64,000 nucleotides of DNA from positions 34,579 through 98,578 of the forward strand of contig JAPCWD010000009.1 of the NCBI GenBank assembly GCA_025943965.1, given 5' to 3'. Every line of letters begins with the position of its first letter. The stretch's first letter is position 1. The position numbers and the translations under genes are program-made. The notes beneath the pieces are model-generated. The model did not search any database and had not been told where the DNA came from. It was given only the letters and a program-made list of their open reading frames with translations. This document shows, one piece after another, positions 8,734-17,784 of this stretch. The DNA comes from Synergistaceae bacterium DZ-S4. Lineage in GTDB: Bacteria > Synergistota > Synergistia > Synergistales > Synergistaceae.

Positions 8734-10530
8734 TCAGTCAAGTTTTATGGTTATCCTCGGTATCCCGGATCTGGTATTTTTTATGTCGAAGTATGGCGCG
8801 ATCATTTTTCTCAGAGCCCCGAACCTCTTTGTCCTGACCCAGATACTCTCAGATCTCTCCTCTGACTCCCAGAAATCGAACCCGGCCTGCTCAAAAACTT
8901 GAGCGAGCCTCTTACGCTTAAAGGCCGGAATGTCTATCCTTAGCATTGGGACAAAGGGAGGGAGTTCCCATTCTCTGCGTTCCTTAAGTTCCCGGTCCCA
9001 GAAGTGCCCCCAGCCTATACCCAGGGCCTGCTGCCAGTTTTTGTCCGGTCTCCTGCTCTGAATGACGATCTTTCTGCTGTCCGGGGCCTCTCCTCTCCAC
9101 GCCGATTCCCACATCAGAGAGAATGCTCTTGCCTTGGCATCATACTCTTCAACTCTTGCTTCTGCATCTGCATCTATCCATCCGACGGTACCGGGCGATA
9201 TCTCATCGGTCAGGGAGAGTATCTTCCTGGTTCCCAGTATGATGCCTGCTTCCTGATGTTTTTTCATTATGGATATACCTGAAGGGATCTTGGCTCCGTC
9301 CTCGCTGAAGAGGATGATCTCCGCTCTCCTGAATAAGCTGCGCGCATGCTCCTCAAGCGCCTCGAGTCCCGGTCTCTGACCCTCAAGGAACGGTCCTCCG
9401 CACGTGGGACATTTTTCAGGCACAGGCTCTTTTTTGCCGCAGTCAAGGCACCTGAGCTGTCCTGTTTTCCCTTCCCATCTCATTACACCCCCACATTTGG
9501 GGCATCGGACAGGTGAACCGCAGTCTTCGCAGAATATCTCCCCTGCGTAGCCCTTCCGGTCCAGGATCCAGAGTGCCCACCTGCCATTTTCAAGGCTGTC
9601 CCTGGTCTCCCTTATTAAAGGCCTGCTTATGGGAAGCCTGTCTTTGATCCCATCGGAGCTGTATGAAGAGGAGTCCTTCATGTCAACGAAAATCAGCCTC
9701 TCCCTGATCCTGCTGCGGCCGGGATCCCTGCCGACCTGCAGAAAGGCCTTCGCAGAAGGCATCCTGCCGCCCAGTATCAGACCGGCTCCCGCAAATCCGG
9801 CACGCGCAGCCAGTATAGTCCTGTGGTGGAACAGCGGATGTTTCTGTGTCTTCCAGGCACCGCTGTTTTCTTCGTCTACTATTATCGTTGAGAGTCCGGA
9901 GATGGGTATGAAAGACGCCGTCTGGCACCCCACTGCAAACCTGATCTCACCCTTCCTCGACCTCTTCCAGAAATCCCACTGCTTTCCCTTTGAAAGGTCC
10001 GGCCAAAGAATGCCCTCTCCTTTCAGAGGAGCAGGGAGCATATCCCAGAACTTTTTTGCACCCGAAAGCTCGGGAAACAGCGCAAGAAGAGGAACTTCCG
10101 ATGCCGTGAGGATGTCCCGGTAAATTTCCATCCTATCGGAGTCCCTCGGCTCGTAAACATACTTTACGGATGAAGGACCTGGCCGCGGTTTGTGATAAAT
10201 CTCTTCAAGCGGTTCACCGGCAAGGAAGGACGCGGGGAGAAGTGTCTTTGCGGCCATCCCTTTTCCTATAAACCAGGTCTTTGCCAACCAGCATACGGTC
10301 CTCCAAAGTTCATCCGGCAAAGGAGGCAGGTGATCTATCGCATCAATTATTTCCTTCAGGTCATCGGGGTGTCCGGCGTTTTCCTGATCTTCAGCGGTTA
10401 CTGTCAGCCCCACTCTCGAAGAAGTGCCCAGAGGGACCCTTACCCTTGTCCCGGGGGGCAGAGAAGATCTGTACATATATGAGAGGTCAGTCCACCACGG
10501 TCCCGGGACCGCGACAGATACTATTTCCAT
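8734..10530 (-). CDS. priA: PriA-like primosomal protein lacking helicase motifs
   Basis: PriA restarts stalled replication forks, normally as an ATP-driven 3'-5' helicase. This 598-residue protein is shorter than the usual 700-800. The N-terminal DNA-binding domain (residues 1-105) and the zinc-binding region are kept, with eight cysteines at 334, 337, 343, 346, 361, 364, 374 and 377. The ATPase is degenerate: where Walker A should be, residues 125-140 read VYEPRDSDRMEIYRDI; the DEEH box is DEEN (219-222); the SAT box is GGRMPSA; the AGRAGR box is absent. Actinobacterial PriA proteins are known to lack such motifs. It overlaps coaBC and may be a structural primosome factor. Reading frame is intact. 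Confidence 0.85.
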   Translation of the reverse strand: MEIVSVAVPGPWWTDLSYMYRSSLPPGTRVRVPLGTSSRVGLTVTAEDQENAGHPDDLKEIIDAIDHLPPLPDELWRTVCWLAKTWFIGKGMAAKTLLPASFLAGEPLEEIYHKPRPGPSSVKYVYEPRDSDRMEIYRDILTASEVPLLALFPELSGAKKFWDMLPAPLKGEGILWPDLSKGKQWDFWKRSRKGEIRFAVGCQTASFIPISGLSTIIVDEENSGAWKTQKHPLFHHRTILAARAGFAGAGLILGGRMPSAKAFLQVGRDPGRSRIRERLIFVDMKDSSSYSSDGIKDRLPISRPLIRETRDSLENGRWALWILDRKGYAGEIFCEDCGSPVRCPKCGGVMRWEGKTGQLRCLDCGKKEPVPEKCPTCGGPFLEGQRPGLEALEEHARSLFRRAEIILFSEDGAKIPSGISIMKKHQEAGIILGTRKILSLTDEISPGTVGWIDADAEARVEEYDAKARAFSLMWESAWRGEAPDSRKIVIQSRRPDKNWQQALGIGWGHFWDRELKERREWELPPFVPMLRIDIPAFKRKRLAQVFEQAGFDFWESEERSESIWVRTKRFGALRKMIAPYFDIKNTRSGIPRITIKLD

Positions 10531-11747
10531 TATTCCTTGTTTTTCTTTTTTATGACGGCGTCAAGCAAAGTGTCGGCCACATCGTCCTTTGTGCCTGAAA
10601 ACTCTACTTCCGATCCGCCCTTTGTCATTATCATCAGAGTGTTTGTGTCCGATGCGAACCCTGCTCCGTTTGCAAGCACATCGTTGCAGGCTATCATGTC
10701 CAGGTTTTTCGCTATCATCTTTTTTTGTGCGTTCGCGATCAGATCCTGGGTTTCGGCTGCAAAACCTATCAGCAGCTGACCCTCTCTTTTCATTCTTCCA
10801 AGTTCGGCCGCTATATCCCTGTTCTGTACAAACGTAACCGTCAGAGGCTCGCCGTCGCGTCTCTTAAGTTTCTGTTTCATCTCTTCTTCAGCACGAAAAT
10901 CTCCGACTGCGGCGGCTTTGATTATGATATCCATTGAAGGTGCTTCCCTTATGCAGGCTTCGTACATCTGATCCGCGGATACAACGTCGATCACCCTGAC
11001 TCCCTCAGGCCTCTGTATCGACACCGGTCCGGAGACAAGCGTCACATCAGCTCCTCTGTACCAGGCGGCCTTTGCTATCGCATACCCCATCCTGCCGCTG
11101 CTCGGATTGCTGATATACCTGACAGGGTCTATGTATTCGTGTGTCGGTCCCGCAGTCACCATGACCCTCATCCCGCTCAGGTCCTTTTTGGGTGAGAGTG
11201 CATGCCAGACATGCTCATAAATCACAGAGTTGTCAGGGAGCCTTCCTTTTCCCTCATAGCCGCAGGCAAGCATTCCGCTGTCAGGATCCACCACTATGTG
11301 CCCCATCGTCCTTATCGTATCTATGTTGGCCCTTACCGCGGGGTTTTGCAGCATATTGGAGTTCATTGCCGGAAAGATCACCATCGGGTTCCTGTTAGCA
11401 AGCATCGCAGCTCCGAGAAGTGTGCTTCCGTCTCCCTGGGCACATATGCGCAGACCGTTTGCAGTACAGGGGGCAATTACAAAGACCTCCGCCCGTTCAG
11501 TCAGTGTAATGTGAGGTATCTTCCATCCCTCTTCAGCTGACAGAAAATCATTTTCACGCCAGACCTTTCTTCCTGTGAGGGTAGAGAGGACAAGCGGACT
11601 GACGAACTCTTCGGCTGAGCGCGAAAGGATCACATCCACCTCACAGCCTTCCTTCCTCCACCCGCGAAGGATGTCGGGTGCCTTATAGGCAGCGATCCCT
11701 CCGGTCACTCCGAAGAGGATCCTTCTATTTCGCTTCCAGGGACTCAT
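10530..11747 (-). CDS. coaBC: Bifunctional phosphopantothenoylcysteine decarboxylase/synthetase
   Basis: CoaBC ligates cysteine to 4'-phosphopantothenate using CTP, then decarboxylates the product, an FMN-dependent step of CoA synthesis. Of 405 residues the first half is the CoaC flavodoxin-like domain, with GVTGGIAAYKAPDILR and the conserved FPAMNSNML segment. The second half is CoaB, with VTAGPTHEYIDPVRYISN, SSGRMG and AAVGDFR followed by KLKR. The N-terminus overlaps rpoZ by 23 bases and its stop touches the priA start, typical of the rpoZ-coaBC-priA order in bacteria. Confidence 0.97.
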   Translation of the reverse strand: MSPWKRNRRILFGVTGGIAAYKAPDILRGWRKEGCEVDVILSRSAEEFVSPLVLSTLTGRKVWRENDFLSAEEGWKIPHITLTERAEVFVIAPCTANGLRICAQGDGSTLLGAAMLANRNPMVIFPAMNSNMLQNPAVRANIDTIRTMGHIVVDPDSGMLACGYEGKGRLPDNSVIYEHVWHALSPKKDLSGMRVMVTAGPTHEYIDPVRYISNPSSGRMGYAIAKAAWYRGADVTLVSGPVSIQRPEGVRVIDVVSADQMYEACIREAPSMDIIIKAAAVGDFRAEEEMKQKLKRRDGEPLTVTFVQNRDIAAELGRMKREGQLLIGFAAETQDLIANAQKKMIAKNLDMIACNDVLANGAGFASDTNTLMIMTKGGSEVEFSGTKDDVADTLLDAVIKKKNKE

Positions 11748-11964
11748 TTTCTTCCTTTTTGGCAGAGGTCTCCACGAAGGAGTGCCTTATCCTCCCCTGC
11801 ACGAGATCCTCAACTGCCCTGGTAATAAACTTTTCGTCATAGCCGCTTATGGCTCCCTTCCTCTCGCTAAGCTGGCGGGCACGTGCGGATACGACCAGTG
11901 TCAGTATGTACTTGTTTGGTATGTCCCTGTTTTTGTAAATCGTTTCGAGATCCATGTATATCAT
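11725..11964 (-). CDS. rpoZ: RNA polymerase omega subunit
   Basis: Omega helps assemble RNA polymerase and stabilises beta'. The 79-residue protein has the family arrangement: a short N-terminal region, ILTLVVSARARQLSE and KFITRAVEDLVQGRI. The ATG at 11964 overlaps the gmk stop by four bases and has GGGAGGG six bases upstream, better spaced than the internal ATG at 11955. The gmk-rpoZ-coaBC order supports the call. Confidence 0.95.
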   Translation of the reverse strand: MIYMDLETIYKNRDIPNKYILTLVVSARARQLSERKGAISGYDEKFITRAVEDLVQGRIRHSFVETSAKKEENESLEAK

Positions 11965-12527
11965 ATTGAACCCTCCCGGTATTTTTTTACTATCCTGATA
12001 AGATCCTCGGCCGCTTTATCGACCCTGTCGTTAATTATCATATGCTCGTACTCGCCGGCGTGGCTCATCTCTTCTCTGGCGTTGCAGATCCTGAGCTCCA
12101 GTTCCTCCGGCCCTTCTGTCCCTCTCTTTTTGAGCCTTCTGATCAGCTCTTCGAACGAGGGAGGCTGGATAAAGATCATCACGGCTTCCGGCATCTTTTT
12201 CTTGACCTGAGAGGCACCCTGTACGTCTATTTCCAGAAGAACATCCCTGCAGCTGTTTAAAGTATCCTCGACTATGTCCTTTCTTGTCCCGTAAAAGTGT
12301 CCGTGGACATTTGCCCACTCGAGGAACCTTTCCTCACTCACCATTTTTTTAAAAGAGGTTTCATCCATGAAAACGTAATTTACGCCGTCTTTTTCTCCCG
12401 GCCTTGGCGCCCTTGTGGTACATGAGACGGAGTACGCTATGTTGTCCAGTTTTTCAAAGACCCTTCTGAGGACAGTACCCTTGCCGACTCCCGCCGGTCC
12501 GGAAAGAATGTAGAGCCTGCCTCTCAT
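11961..12527 (-). CDS. gmk: Guanylate kinase
   Basis: Gmk phosphorylates GMP or dGMP to the diphosphate. The 188 residues start with a P loop, [13 protein letters not shown] at residues 8-20, followed by [19 protein letters not shown], the GMP-binding signature. It sits between remA and rpoZ, sharing four-base overlaps with both, as in many Gram-positive-like genomes. Confidence 0.97.
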   Translation of the reverse strand: MRGRLYILSGPAGVGKGTVLRRVFEKLDNIAYSVSCTTRAPRPGEKDGVNYVFMDETSFKKMVSEERFLEWANVHGHFYGTRKDIVEDTLNSCRDVLLEIDVQGASQVKKKMPEAVMIFIQPPSFEELIRRLKKRGTEGPEELELRICNAREEMSHAGEYEHMIINDRVDKAAEDLIRIVKKYREGSI

Positions 12528-12793
12528 TGCCTCTCCTCTTTGCCTTCCTCTCCCTCAAAACGGCCTGTTATCGTCTCAGGCTGGATAGCTGACATTATCA
12601 CATGTCTGCTGTCCATTATCAGGATAGCTCTGGTCTTCCTTCCCTGGGTCACATCCACGAGAAGTCCGGCCTCCCTGGCCTCTTCCTTCAGCCTCTTTAT
12701 TGGGGCAGACGAGGGACTGATTATCGCAACTATCCTGTCCGCAACCACCATGTTCCCGAAACCTACATGAACCAGCCTGTAACTCATCTTCAT
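12524..12793 (-). CDS. remA: RemA/DUF370-family regulatory protein
   Basis: RemA of Bacillus is a DNA-binding activator of matrix and osmoprotection genes; orthologues of unknown role occur beside gmk in many bacteria. This 89-residue protein has [27 protein letters not shown] in outline (residues 8-34) and ends [16 protein letters not shown], matching the family over its full length. It starts one base after yicC ends and overlaps gmk by four bases. Its target here cannot be read from the sequence. Confidence 0.9.
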   Translation of the reverse strand: MKMSYRLVHVGFGNMVVADRIVAIISPSSAPIKRLKEEAREAGLLVDVTQGRKTRAILIMDSRHVIMSAIQPETITGRFEGEEGKEERQ

Positions 12794-13681
12794 CTACTCC
12801 AGATTCTGTATCTGTTCGCGTATACGTTCAAGAGCGGCCTTGGAATCTACCGCAAGCCATCTGATCTCTGCGTCTGATATTTTGGAATCCAGTGTGTTTA
12901 CCTCCCTGTTCATCTCCTGGATTATGAAATCCAGCTTGCGGCCTGAGGATTCCTGATCTTCACCGGTTTCTCTGAATTTGGCTATGTGGCTTTTAAGACG
13001 GGCTATTTCCTCCGAGACATCCCACTTATCGGTCATTATGACTATTTCCTGCATCATTCTGGATTCTTCCAGCTTGCCTCCGAGAGCCTCGATCATCTCC
13101 GACATCCTCTGCCGGGTCATATCAAATGCCTGATCCCTCGCAGGAAGCCATTTCTCCTCTATCAAGGCAGAAAGTCTTTCAAGTTCTGACAGATGGACGA
13201 GCACTTCATCTTTCAGATGCCCTCCCTCAGTTTCTCTCATCTTCTGCCATGACCTCAGCCCCTCTTCTATCAGTTCGCTGAAGGCACCTTCGAGCTCTTC
13301 CGCCTCGCTGCTCTCCTCGAAACTGGGTATGTCCAGTACTCCCGGAAGCGTTACTACGCTCTCCAGCTGGAGGTCTTTGGCCTGTCCGAGCATACGCTGT
13401 ATCTGCATCAGCTCTTCACAGTAGGATGTCATTATTTCCTTGTTGATCCGCCCCATCCTGAATGTCGGCGCCCACAGCACTTCCATCCTGACCTGAAGCT
13501 TACCTCTGCGGAAACCTTTGCGGAGTTTCTGATGGAACCACGGCTCCCAGCTTGAAAATTCCCTGGGAAGCCTTACATAGATCTCCTGGTATCTATGGTT
13601 TACGCTGGACATCTCCAGGCTTACGGTGCCCCATGATCTTTGGATCTGTGTCCTGCTGAACCCTGTCATGCTTACATACAT
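12794..13681 (-). CDS. yicC: YicC-family endoribonuclease
   Basis: YicC proteins are endoribonucleases; the E. coli member acts on small RNAs. This one is 295 residues with the family's MTGFSR start, SSVNHRYQEIYVRLPRE, and a C-terminal FIIQEMNREVNTLDSK and EQIQNLE end. The long middle part is helical and charged. yicC-remA-gmk-rpoZ is a common bacterial order and supports the call. The ATG at 13681 gives MYVSMTGF, consistent with family N-termini. Confidence 0.94.
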   Translation of the reverse strand: MYVSMTGFSRTQIQRSWGTVSLEMSSVNHRYQEIYVRLPREFSSWEPWFHQKLRKGFRRGKLQVRMEVLWAPTFRMGRINKEIMTSYCEELMQIQRMLGQAKDLQLESVVTLPGVLDIPSFEESSEAEELEGAFSELIEEGLRSWQKMRETEGGHLKDEVLVHLSELERLSALIEEKWLPARDQAFDMTRQRMSEMIEALGGKLEESRMMQEIVIMTDKWDVSEEIARLKSHIAKFRETGEDQESSGRKLDFIIQEMNREVNTLDSKISDAEIRWLAVDSKAALERIREQIQNLE

Positions 13682-13708
13682 AAGATCACATCCCGTCTAT
13701 TGCATGCG

Positions 13709-14866
13709 TTATTCTTCCTGCGGAAGCGCCATCCTGCTCTCATAGTACTCCATGGCATGTCTCTTTACCCTCTCAAGGAGCTCTCCGAAACCTTCTCCTG
13801 TAAGGGCACAAACCTTTATTGCATCCTCGCCCCTTGCTCTCAGTTCCATAGCTATAAACTCCGCTTCCGACTCTGTCTTGTCTATTTTGTTGAGAACAAC
13901 TATCCTCGGCAGGTCGTCTGCCTTGAGTTCCTTCAGCGTCTCAAGGACGATCTCCATGTTCCCCACGGGATCTTTGTCCGCTGAATCTATGACCAGAAGC
14001 AGCAAGTCCGCTTCGGACACCTCTTCCAGAGTCGCCCTGAATGCCGCCACAAGCTCCGGGGGCAGCTTCCGGATAAAACCTACAGTGTCGGAGAGGAGGA
14101 AACTTCCCCCGTCTCTGAAGCTTATCTTTCTGACTACAGTGTCCAGCGTGGAGAAAAGCTGGTTTGCCGTCAGTATCCCGCTGTCTTTGGAGAGAGATCT
14201 CAAAAGGGTGGACTTTCCGCTGTTCGTATAGCCGACCAGCGCTGCCGTAAAAGCTCCGTCCTTCCTGCGCCGCTCGCGCCTGTCCCTTCTTCTCTCCTTG
14301 ACTTCCTCCAGGCGGGAAGTGATGCTCTTCATCCTTCTTTCGAGCTTCCTTCTGTGCCTTTCGAATTCGGTCTCTCCCGGACCCCTGGTACCGATGCCTC
14401 CCCCCGTCCTTGACATCTGATGGCCAAGTCCTTTGAGGCTGGGGATCTCGTATCTGTACTGGGCAAGTTCGACCTGGAGCTTTGCTTCGGCTGTATGGGC
14501 CCTGCTTTCGAATATCTTCATTATAACAAAGGCTCTGTCCCAGACTGTCATTGATGTCAGCTTCTGAAGGTTGCTCTTTTGGGTCGGGCTTAGAAAATCA
14601 TCTACCACAAGCAGCATTGCCTCTGATTTCTGCGCGAAATCCCTGATCTCCTCCGCCTTGCCTGCACCCACAAAACTTGCTGGATCTGGTGCAGACCTTT
14701 TCTGGGTGACCCTGGCAAGGGTAGGTATATCCAAATTTTCAAGAAGCATTACCAATTCGTCAAGCGAGACCTCGGTGTCGTCCGAGCTGTTGATGTCCAC
14801 TCCGCAAACAATTGCCTTCCTGGGTCTTATAGAGAGGTCTATCGATGACCTTTTTTGTCTGCTCAA
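13709..14866 (-). CDS. hflX: GTPase HflX
   Basis: HflX is a ribosome-associated GTPase that splits ribosomes under stress. The 385-residue protein has the N-terminal HflX domain (VGAGKAEEI near 65), the glycine-rich linker GGGIGTRGPGETEFE, then a G domain with GYTNSGKSTLLRSL, DTVGFIRKLP and NKID. The start is a TTG whose last bases overlap the cmk stop (TTGA), which is an unusual but well-placed start. It is slightly shorter than E. coli HflX because the N-terminus is abbreviated. Confidence 0.96.
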   Translation of the reverse strand: MSRQKRSSIDLSIRPRKAIVCGVDINSSDDTEVSLDELVMLLENLDIPTLARVTQKRSAPDPASFVGAGKAEEIRDFAQKSEAMLLVVDDFLSPTQKSNLQKLTSMTVWDRAFVIMKIFESRAHTAEAKLQVELAQYRYEIPSLKGLGHQMSRTGGGIGTRGPGETEFERHRRKLERRMKSITSRLEEVKERRRDRRERRRKDGAFTAALVGYTNSGKSTLLRSLSKDSGILTANQLFSTLDTVVRKISFRDGGSFLLSDTVGFIRKLPPELVAAFRATLEEVSEADLLLLVIDSADKDPVGNMEIVLETLKELKADDLPRIVVLNKIDKTESEAEFIAMELRARGEDAIKVCALTGEGFGELLERVKRHAMEYYESRMALPQEE

Positions 14867-15546
14867 ATCTCTTTGCCTGCTCCCAATTCCCTGGCCAGGC
14901 TGACTATTACGTCAGTTACCTCTTCGATCGTCATTTTTGTGCTGTCGAGTATCACACAGCCCGGCGCCGGACGCAGCGGCGCTATTTCCCTGTTCATGTC
15001 GTAAAGGTCCCGCTCGTTGACATATTTGAGTATTTCGTCAAAGTCGGCATTTTCGCCGCGTTCAACTCTCTCTTTATAACGGCGTCTCGCCCTCTCCTCC
15101 GCGTCTGCCGTAAGGAATATCTTGAGGTCCGCGTCAGGAAAGACAACGGTACCCATGTCCCTCCCGTCAGCGACAAGACCTTCTGAGGCCTGCCCCCTCT
15201 GAAAACCTATAAGGGCGTCCCTTACAGGCCTGAGTGCCGAAAAGGAAGAAACAGCGGCGTCTATGGCCGGTCTCCGTATCTCTGCGGTCACATCCCTTCC
15301 GTTTACCAAGACTCTTCCTCCGGAAAGAGAGACTGATATGTTCTGCAGGGCAGCCGTTATTTTCTCCGTCTCATCCGGGGCGGTCCCATCCTGAATGAGC
15401 CGCCATGTCACGGCTCTGTATATTGCCCCTGTATCAAGATAGGGCAGTCCCAGCTTATCTGCGGCTATTCTGGCAACAGTGCTCTTGCCTGCTCCTGCAG
15501 GCCCGTCTATCGTTATCACAAGCTTACGCGCATTGGTTTTATCCAT
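14863..15546 (-). CDS. cmk: Cytidylate kinase
   Basis: Cmk phosphorylates CMP and dCMP. The protein of 227 residues has the P loop TIDGPAGAGKSTVARI at residues 12-27, YLDTGAIYRA, and GRDMGTVVFPDADLKIFLTA, all family hallmarks. It lies between rluB and hflX and overlaps hflX by four bases. About 96 bases without a gene separate it from rluB. Confidence 0.97.
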   Translation of the reverse strand: MDKTNARKLVITIDGPAGAGKSTVARIAADKLGLPYLDTGAIYRAVTWRLIQDGTAPDETEKITAALQNISVSLSGGRVLVNGRDVTAEIRRPAIDAAVSSFSALRPVRDALIGFQRGQASEGLVADGRDMGTVVFPDADLKIFLTADAEERARRRYKERVERGENADFDEILKYVNERDLYDMNREIAPLRPAPGCVILDSTKMTIEEVTDVIVSLARELGAGKEI

Positions 15547-15642
15547 TCAAAACTCCCCTGATGCCTGACGGCAACACAAAAACATTCCGGGCCTCTTTTG
15601 CCGGACCGAAACTTCCTTTAACATACATTCCTTAAACTATTA

Positions 15643-16380
15643 TTATACTATCTTTCCGTTCTTAATATAACTCCAAAGTTCTTCTCTGCTGACCGAAATA
15701 AAGCTGCCCGAAGCAAGTTCCCTGAGCTCGAGCCTGCCTATCTTCCTTCTTACGAGTCTTCTGACATCATTTCCAAGTGAGCGCACCATAAGGCGTATCT
15801 CTCGCTTGATGCCCTCGCCAAGCACTACTTCAAACCAGCATTGAAGCGGACGCCGTCCGATCCTTCTTACTGAAATTGGCTTCAGGAAAAGTCCTTCCGC
15901 CTCCACTCCGCGGGTCCATTCTATCAGCTTCTCTTCCGGAAGGGGGTTCCTCAGTTCCACTTCGTAGGTCTTGGTTATGCCCATTGATGGATGGATCAGC
16001 TCCTGCGAGAACATACCGTCATTAGTAAGGATGATCAGCCCTTCGCTCTCCCGGTCAAGCCTGCCGACCGGAAAGAGGCGGAATCTGTCCATCTCGGTCG
16101 GCAGTATGTCGATCACTGTCCGCTCCCGCTCGTCTTCGACCGCACATAGAACGCCCCTGGGTTTGTTGAAGATGAGGTATTTCTGCTCAACCGGAGAGAT
16201 ATCCTTCCCTTCAAAGGTCACCCTGTCGGATGCCTCTACCTGCCTTCCGGGCTCAGTGACGACCTCTCCGTTGACAGAAACTTTTCCGGCCAGGATGTGT
16301 TCCTCTACCTTGCGTCTTGCACCTATCCCGCACAGAGCAAGATACCTGTTCAGCCTTATGCTATTGTTTGATCCACTCAT
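15643..16380 (-). CDS. rluB: Ribosomal large-subunit pseudouridine synthase, RluB type
   Basis: RluB/RsuA-family enzymes isomerise a uridine of rRNA. From the ATG at 16380 the protein is 245 residues: an S4 domain (RLNRYLALCGIGARRKVEE), then the catalytic GRLDRESEGLIILTNDG segment with the active-site Asp, and GIKREIRLM. AGAGGA upstream selects this start, giving a 20-base overlap with scpB. The scpA-scpB-rluB order, seen in many bacteria, points to the 23S enzyme, but an RsuA role cannot be excluded. Confidence 0.93.
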   Translation of the reverse strand: MSGSNNSIRLNRYLALCGIGARRKVEEHILAGKVSVNGEVVTEPGRQVEASDRVTFEGKDISPVEQKYLIFNKPRGVLCAVEDERERTVIDILPTEMDRFRLFPVGRLDRESEGLIILTNDGMFSQELIHPSMGITKTYEVELRNPLPEEKLIEWTRGVEAEGLFLKPISVRRIGRRPLQCWFEVVLGEGIKREIRLMVRSLGNDVRRLVRRKIGRLELRELASGSFISVSREELWSYIKNGKIV

Positions 16381-17005
16381 CGTTGTCCTCTTCTTCCGAC
16401 ACTTTGTCCGGTCCCTCAAAGGAGCCGAAGGCCCCCTCATCTGACCTGTAATCTTTAAGTTCTTCCAGCGAGGGCAGCGAACTTATGCCGGCCAGACCGA
16501 ATATCTCAAGAAAGCGTTCCGTGGTCCTGAAAAGGAGGGGAGAACCTACGCTCTTCTTTCTGCCGGCGATCCTGACAAGCCCATGTTTCAAAAGTGTGTC
16601 TACGACCCTGTCGCATCTCACTGAGCGGATATCCTCTATTTCAGAACGGGTCACCGGCTGATTATATGCAATTACAGAGAGAGTCTCGAGTGCCGCTTTG
16701 CTGAGTCTGACCTTCTGGAGTGAGACAGAACCGTAAAATGCCTCTATGGCCTCAGCGAGATCGGGAGCCGTAGCCATCTGCCATCCGCCGGCTGCAAAGA
16801 GTACCGCAAGTCCGTGAGATGCGGCATATATCTCTTTGATGGTCCTTACCGCGCTCTCCACCCTCGCGGGCGTCACTCCCAGATACGAGGCTATCTCCTG
16901 ACTCGAAACAGGCTGCGGGGATACGAAGAGCATCGCTTCTACCTGCCGTTCAAGCAGCCCCATCTCTCTCTTTACGTTTTCGTCAGACTGCTGCAACCAT
17001 AACAT
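16361..17005 (-). CDS. scpB: Segregation and condensation protein ScpB
   Basis: ScpB is the winged-helix kleisin partner of the SMC complex. The protein shows LERQVEAMLFVSPQPVSSQEIASYLG in outline (residues 18-43) and the second winged helix ETLSVIAYNQPVTRSEIE with RGV-like VRCDRVVDTLLKHGLV and GRKKSVGSPLLFRTTERF. The start is uncertain: ATG 17005 overlaps scpA by 23 bases, and ATG 16963 (MGLLERQ) is more like homologues. Neither has a strong ribosome site. Confidence 0.95.
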   Translation of the reverse strand: MLWLQQSDENVKREMGLLERQVEAMLFVSPQPVSSQEIASYLGVTPARVESAVRTIKEIYAASHGLAVLFAAGGWQMATAPDLAEAIEAFYGSVSLQKVRLSKAALETLSVIAYNQPVTRSEIEDIRSVRCDRVVDTLLKHGLVRIAGRKKSVGSPLLFRTTERFLEIFGLAGISSLPSLEELKDYRSDEGAFGSFEGPDKVSEEEDNDEWIKQ

Positions 17006-17774
17006 CTCCCAACGTTTCCGACTGTTTGATCCTTACCATTCCCAAGCGCGACATTTCCAGCAGTGCAAGAAGAGTAACAATGAGTATTTTCTTGTTTTTC
17101 TCCTCCAGAAGGTCCCTCAGGGAAAGCTCTTTTTTTCTTATTCTGCGAAGAAGCTCCTCCATCCTCTCCTCGACCTGACGTTCTTCGGGGATGGCATCGG
17201 GTATATCCTCCCACAGCGACTCTTCACTGCAGTTCCCCGTCTCCCTCTTTTCGTTGTATCTGTCAAGAAGCTGCCACCAAAGGGATGCCAGCCCATATAG
17301 ATCGCCAAGGTCATAGAAGGGGGTGCTTTCTTCATCGGCTATCCTTACAAAAGATCGCTCCCTGTCCTTCTGAAGGGCAGCCAGGTGCGCCGCCGCGTTC
17401 CGGTATGGCCTGAAGACCTCAAGCATTCTCCTGAGCTCTTCTTCATCCGCAAAGGGCTCTTCATCAGGGAACTCTTCCTCTTCACCGGCATCACGCTGTG
17501 CAGGAAAGAGAGAATGGACTTTCCTCAGAAGAAGCCTGCTGGCAAAAGAAAAGAATTCCGCCATCTCATTCAACGTAGTACGTTTGCTGTTTACGAGGAA
17601 ACTGACATACTGTGAAACCAGTTCGGTGAGGTTCAGCTGAGCGGGATCCATCTCCCTGCTCTCGACAAGATGACACAAAAGGTCGAGCGGACCGGAAAAA
17701 GCTCCGAGCTGAACCTCGAAACCCCTCCGGTCCTCATTTTGCGTTTTGGGCAAGGCTTCGTGCTGTTCTGTCAA
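16983..17774 (-). CDS. scpA: Segregation and condensation protein ScpA
   Basis: ScpA is the kleisin that bridges SMC heads in chromosome condensation. This 263-residue protein has the family start FSGPLDLLCHLVESREMDP (residues 26-44), LTELVSQYVSFL and the C-terminal winged helix LVTLLALLEMSRLGMVRI. It overlaps scpB and lies ten bases after trpS ends. An acidic middle stretch links the two helical domains, as usual. Confidence 0.96.
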   Translation of the reverse strand: MTEQHEALPKTQNEDRRGFEVQLGAFSGPLDLLCHLVESREMDPAQLNLTELVSQYVSFLVNSKRTTLNEMAEFFSFASRLLLRKVHSLFPAQRDAGEEEEFPDEEPFADEEELRRMLEVFRPYRNAAAHLAALQKDRERSFVRIADEESTPFYDLGDLYGLASLWWQLLDRYNEKRETGNCSEESLWEDIPDAIPEERQVEERMEELLRRIRKKELSLRDLLEEKNKKILIVTLLALLEMSRLGMVRIKQSETLGDVMVAAV

Positions 17775-17784
17775 TTTCCCCTCA

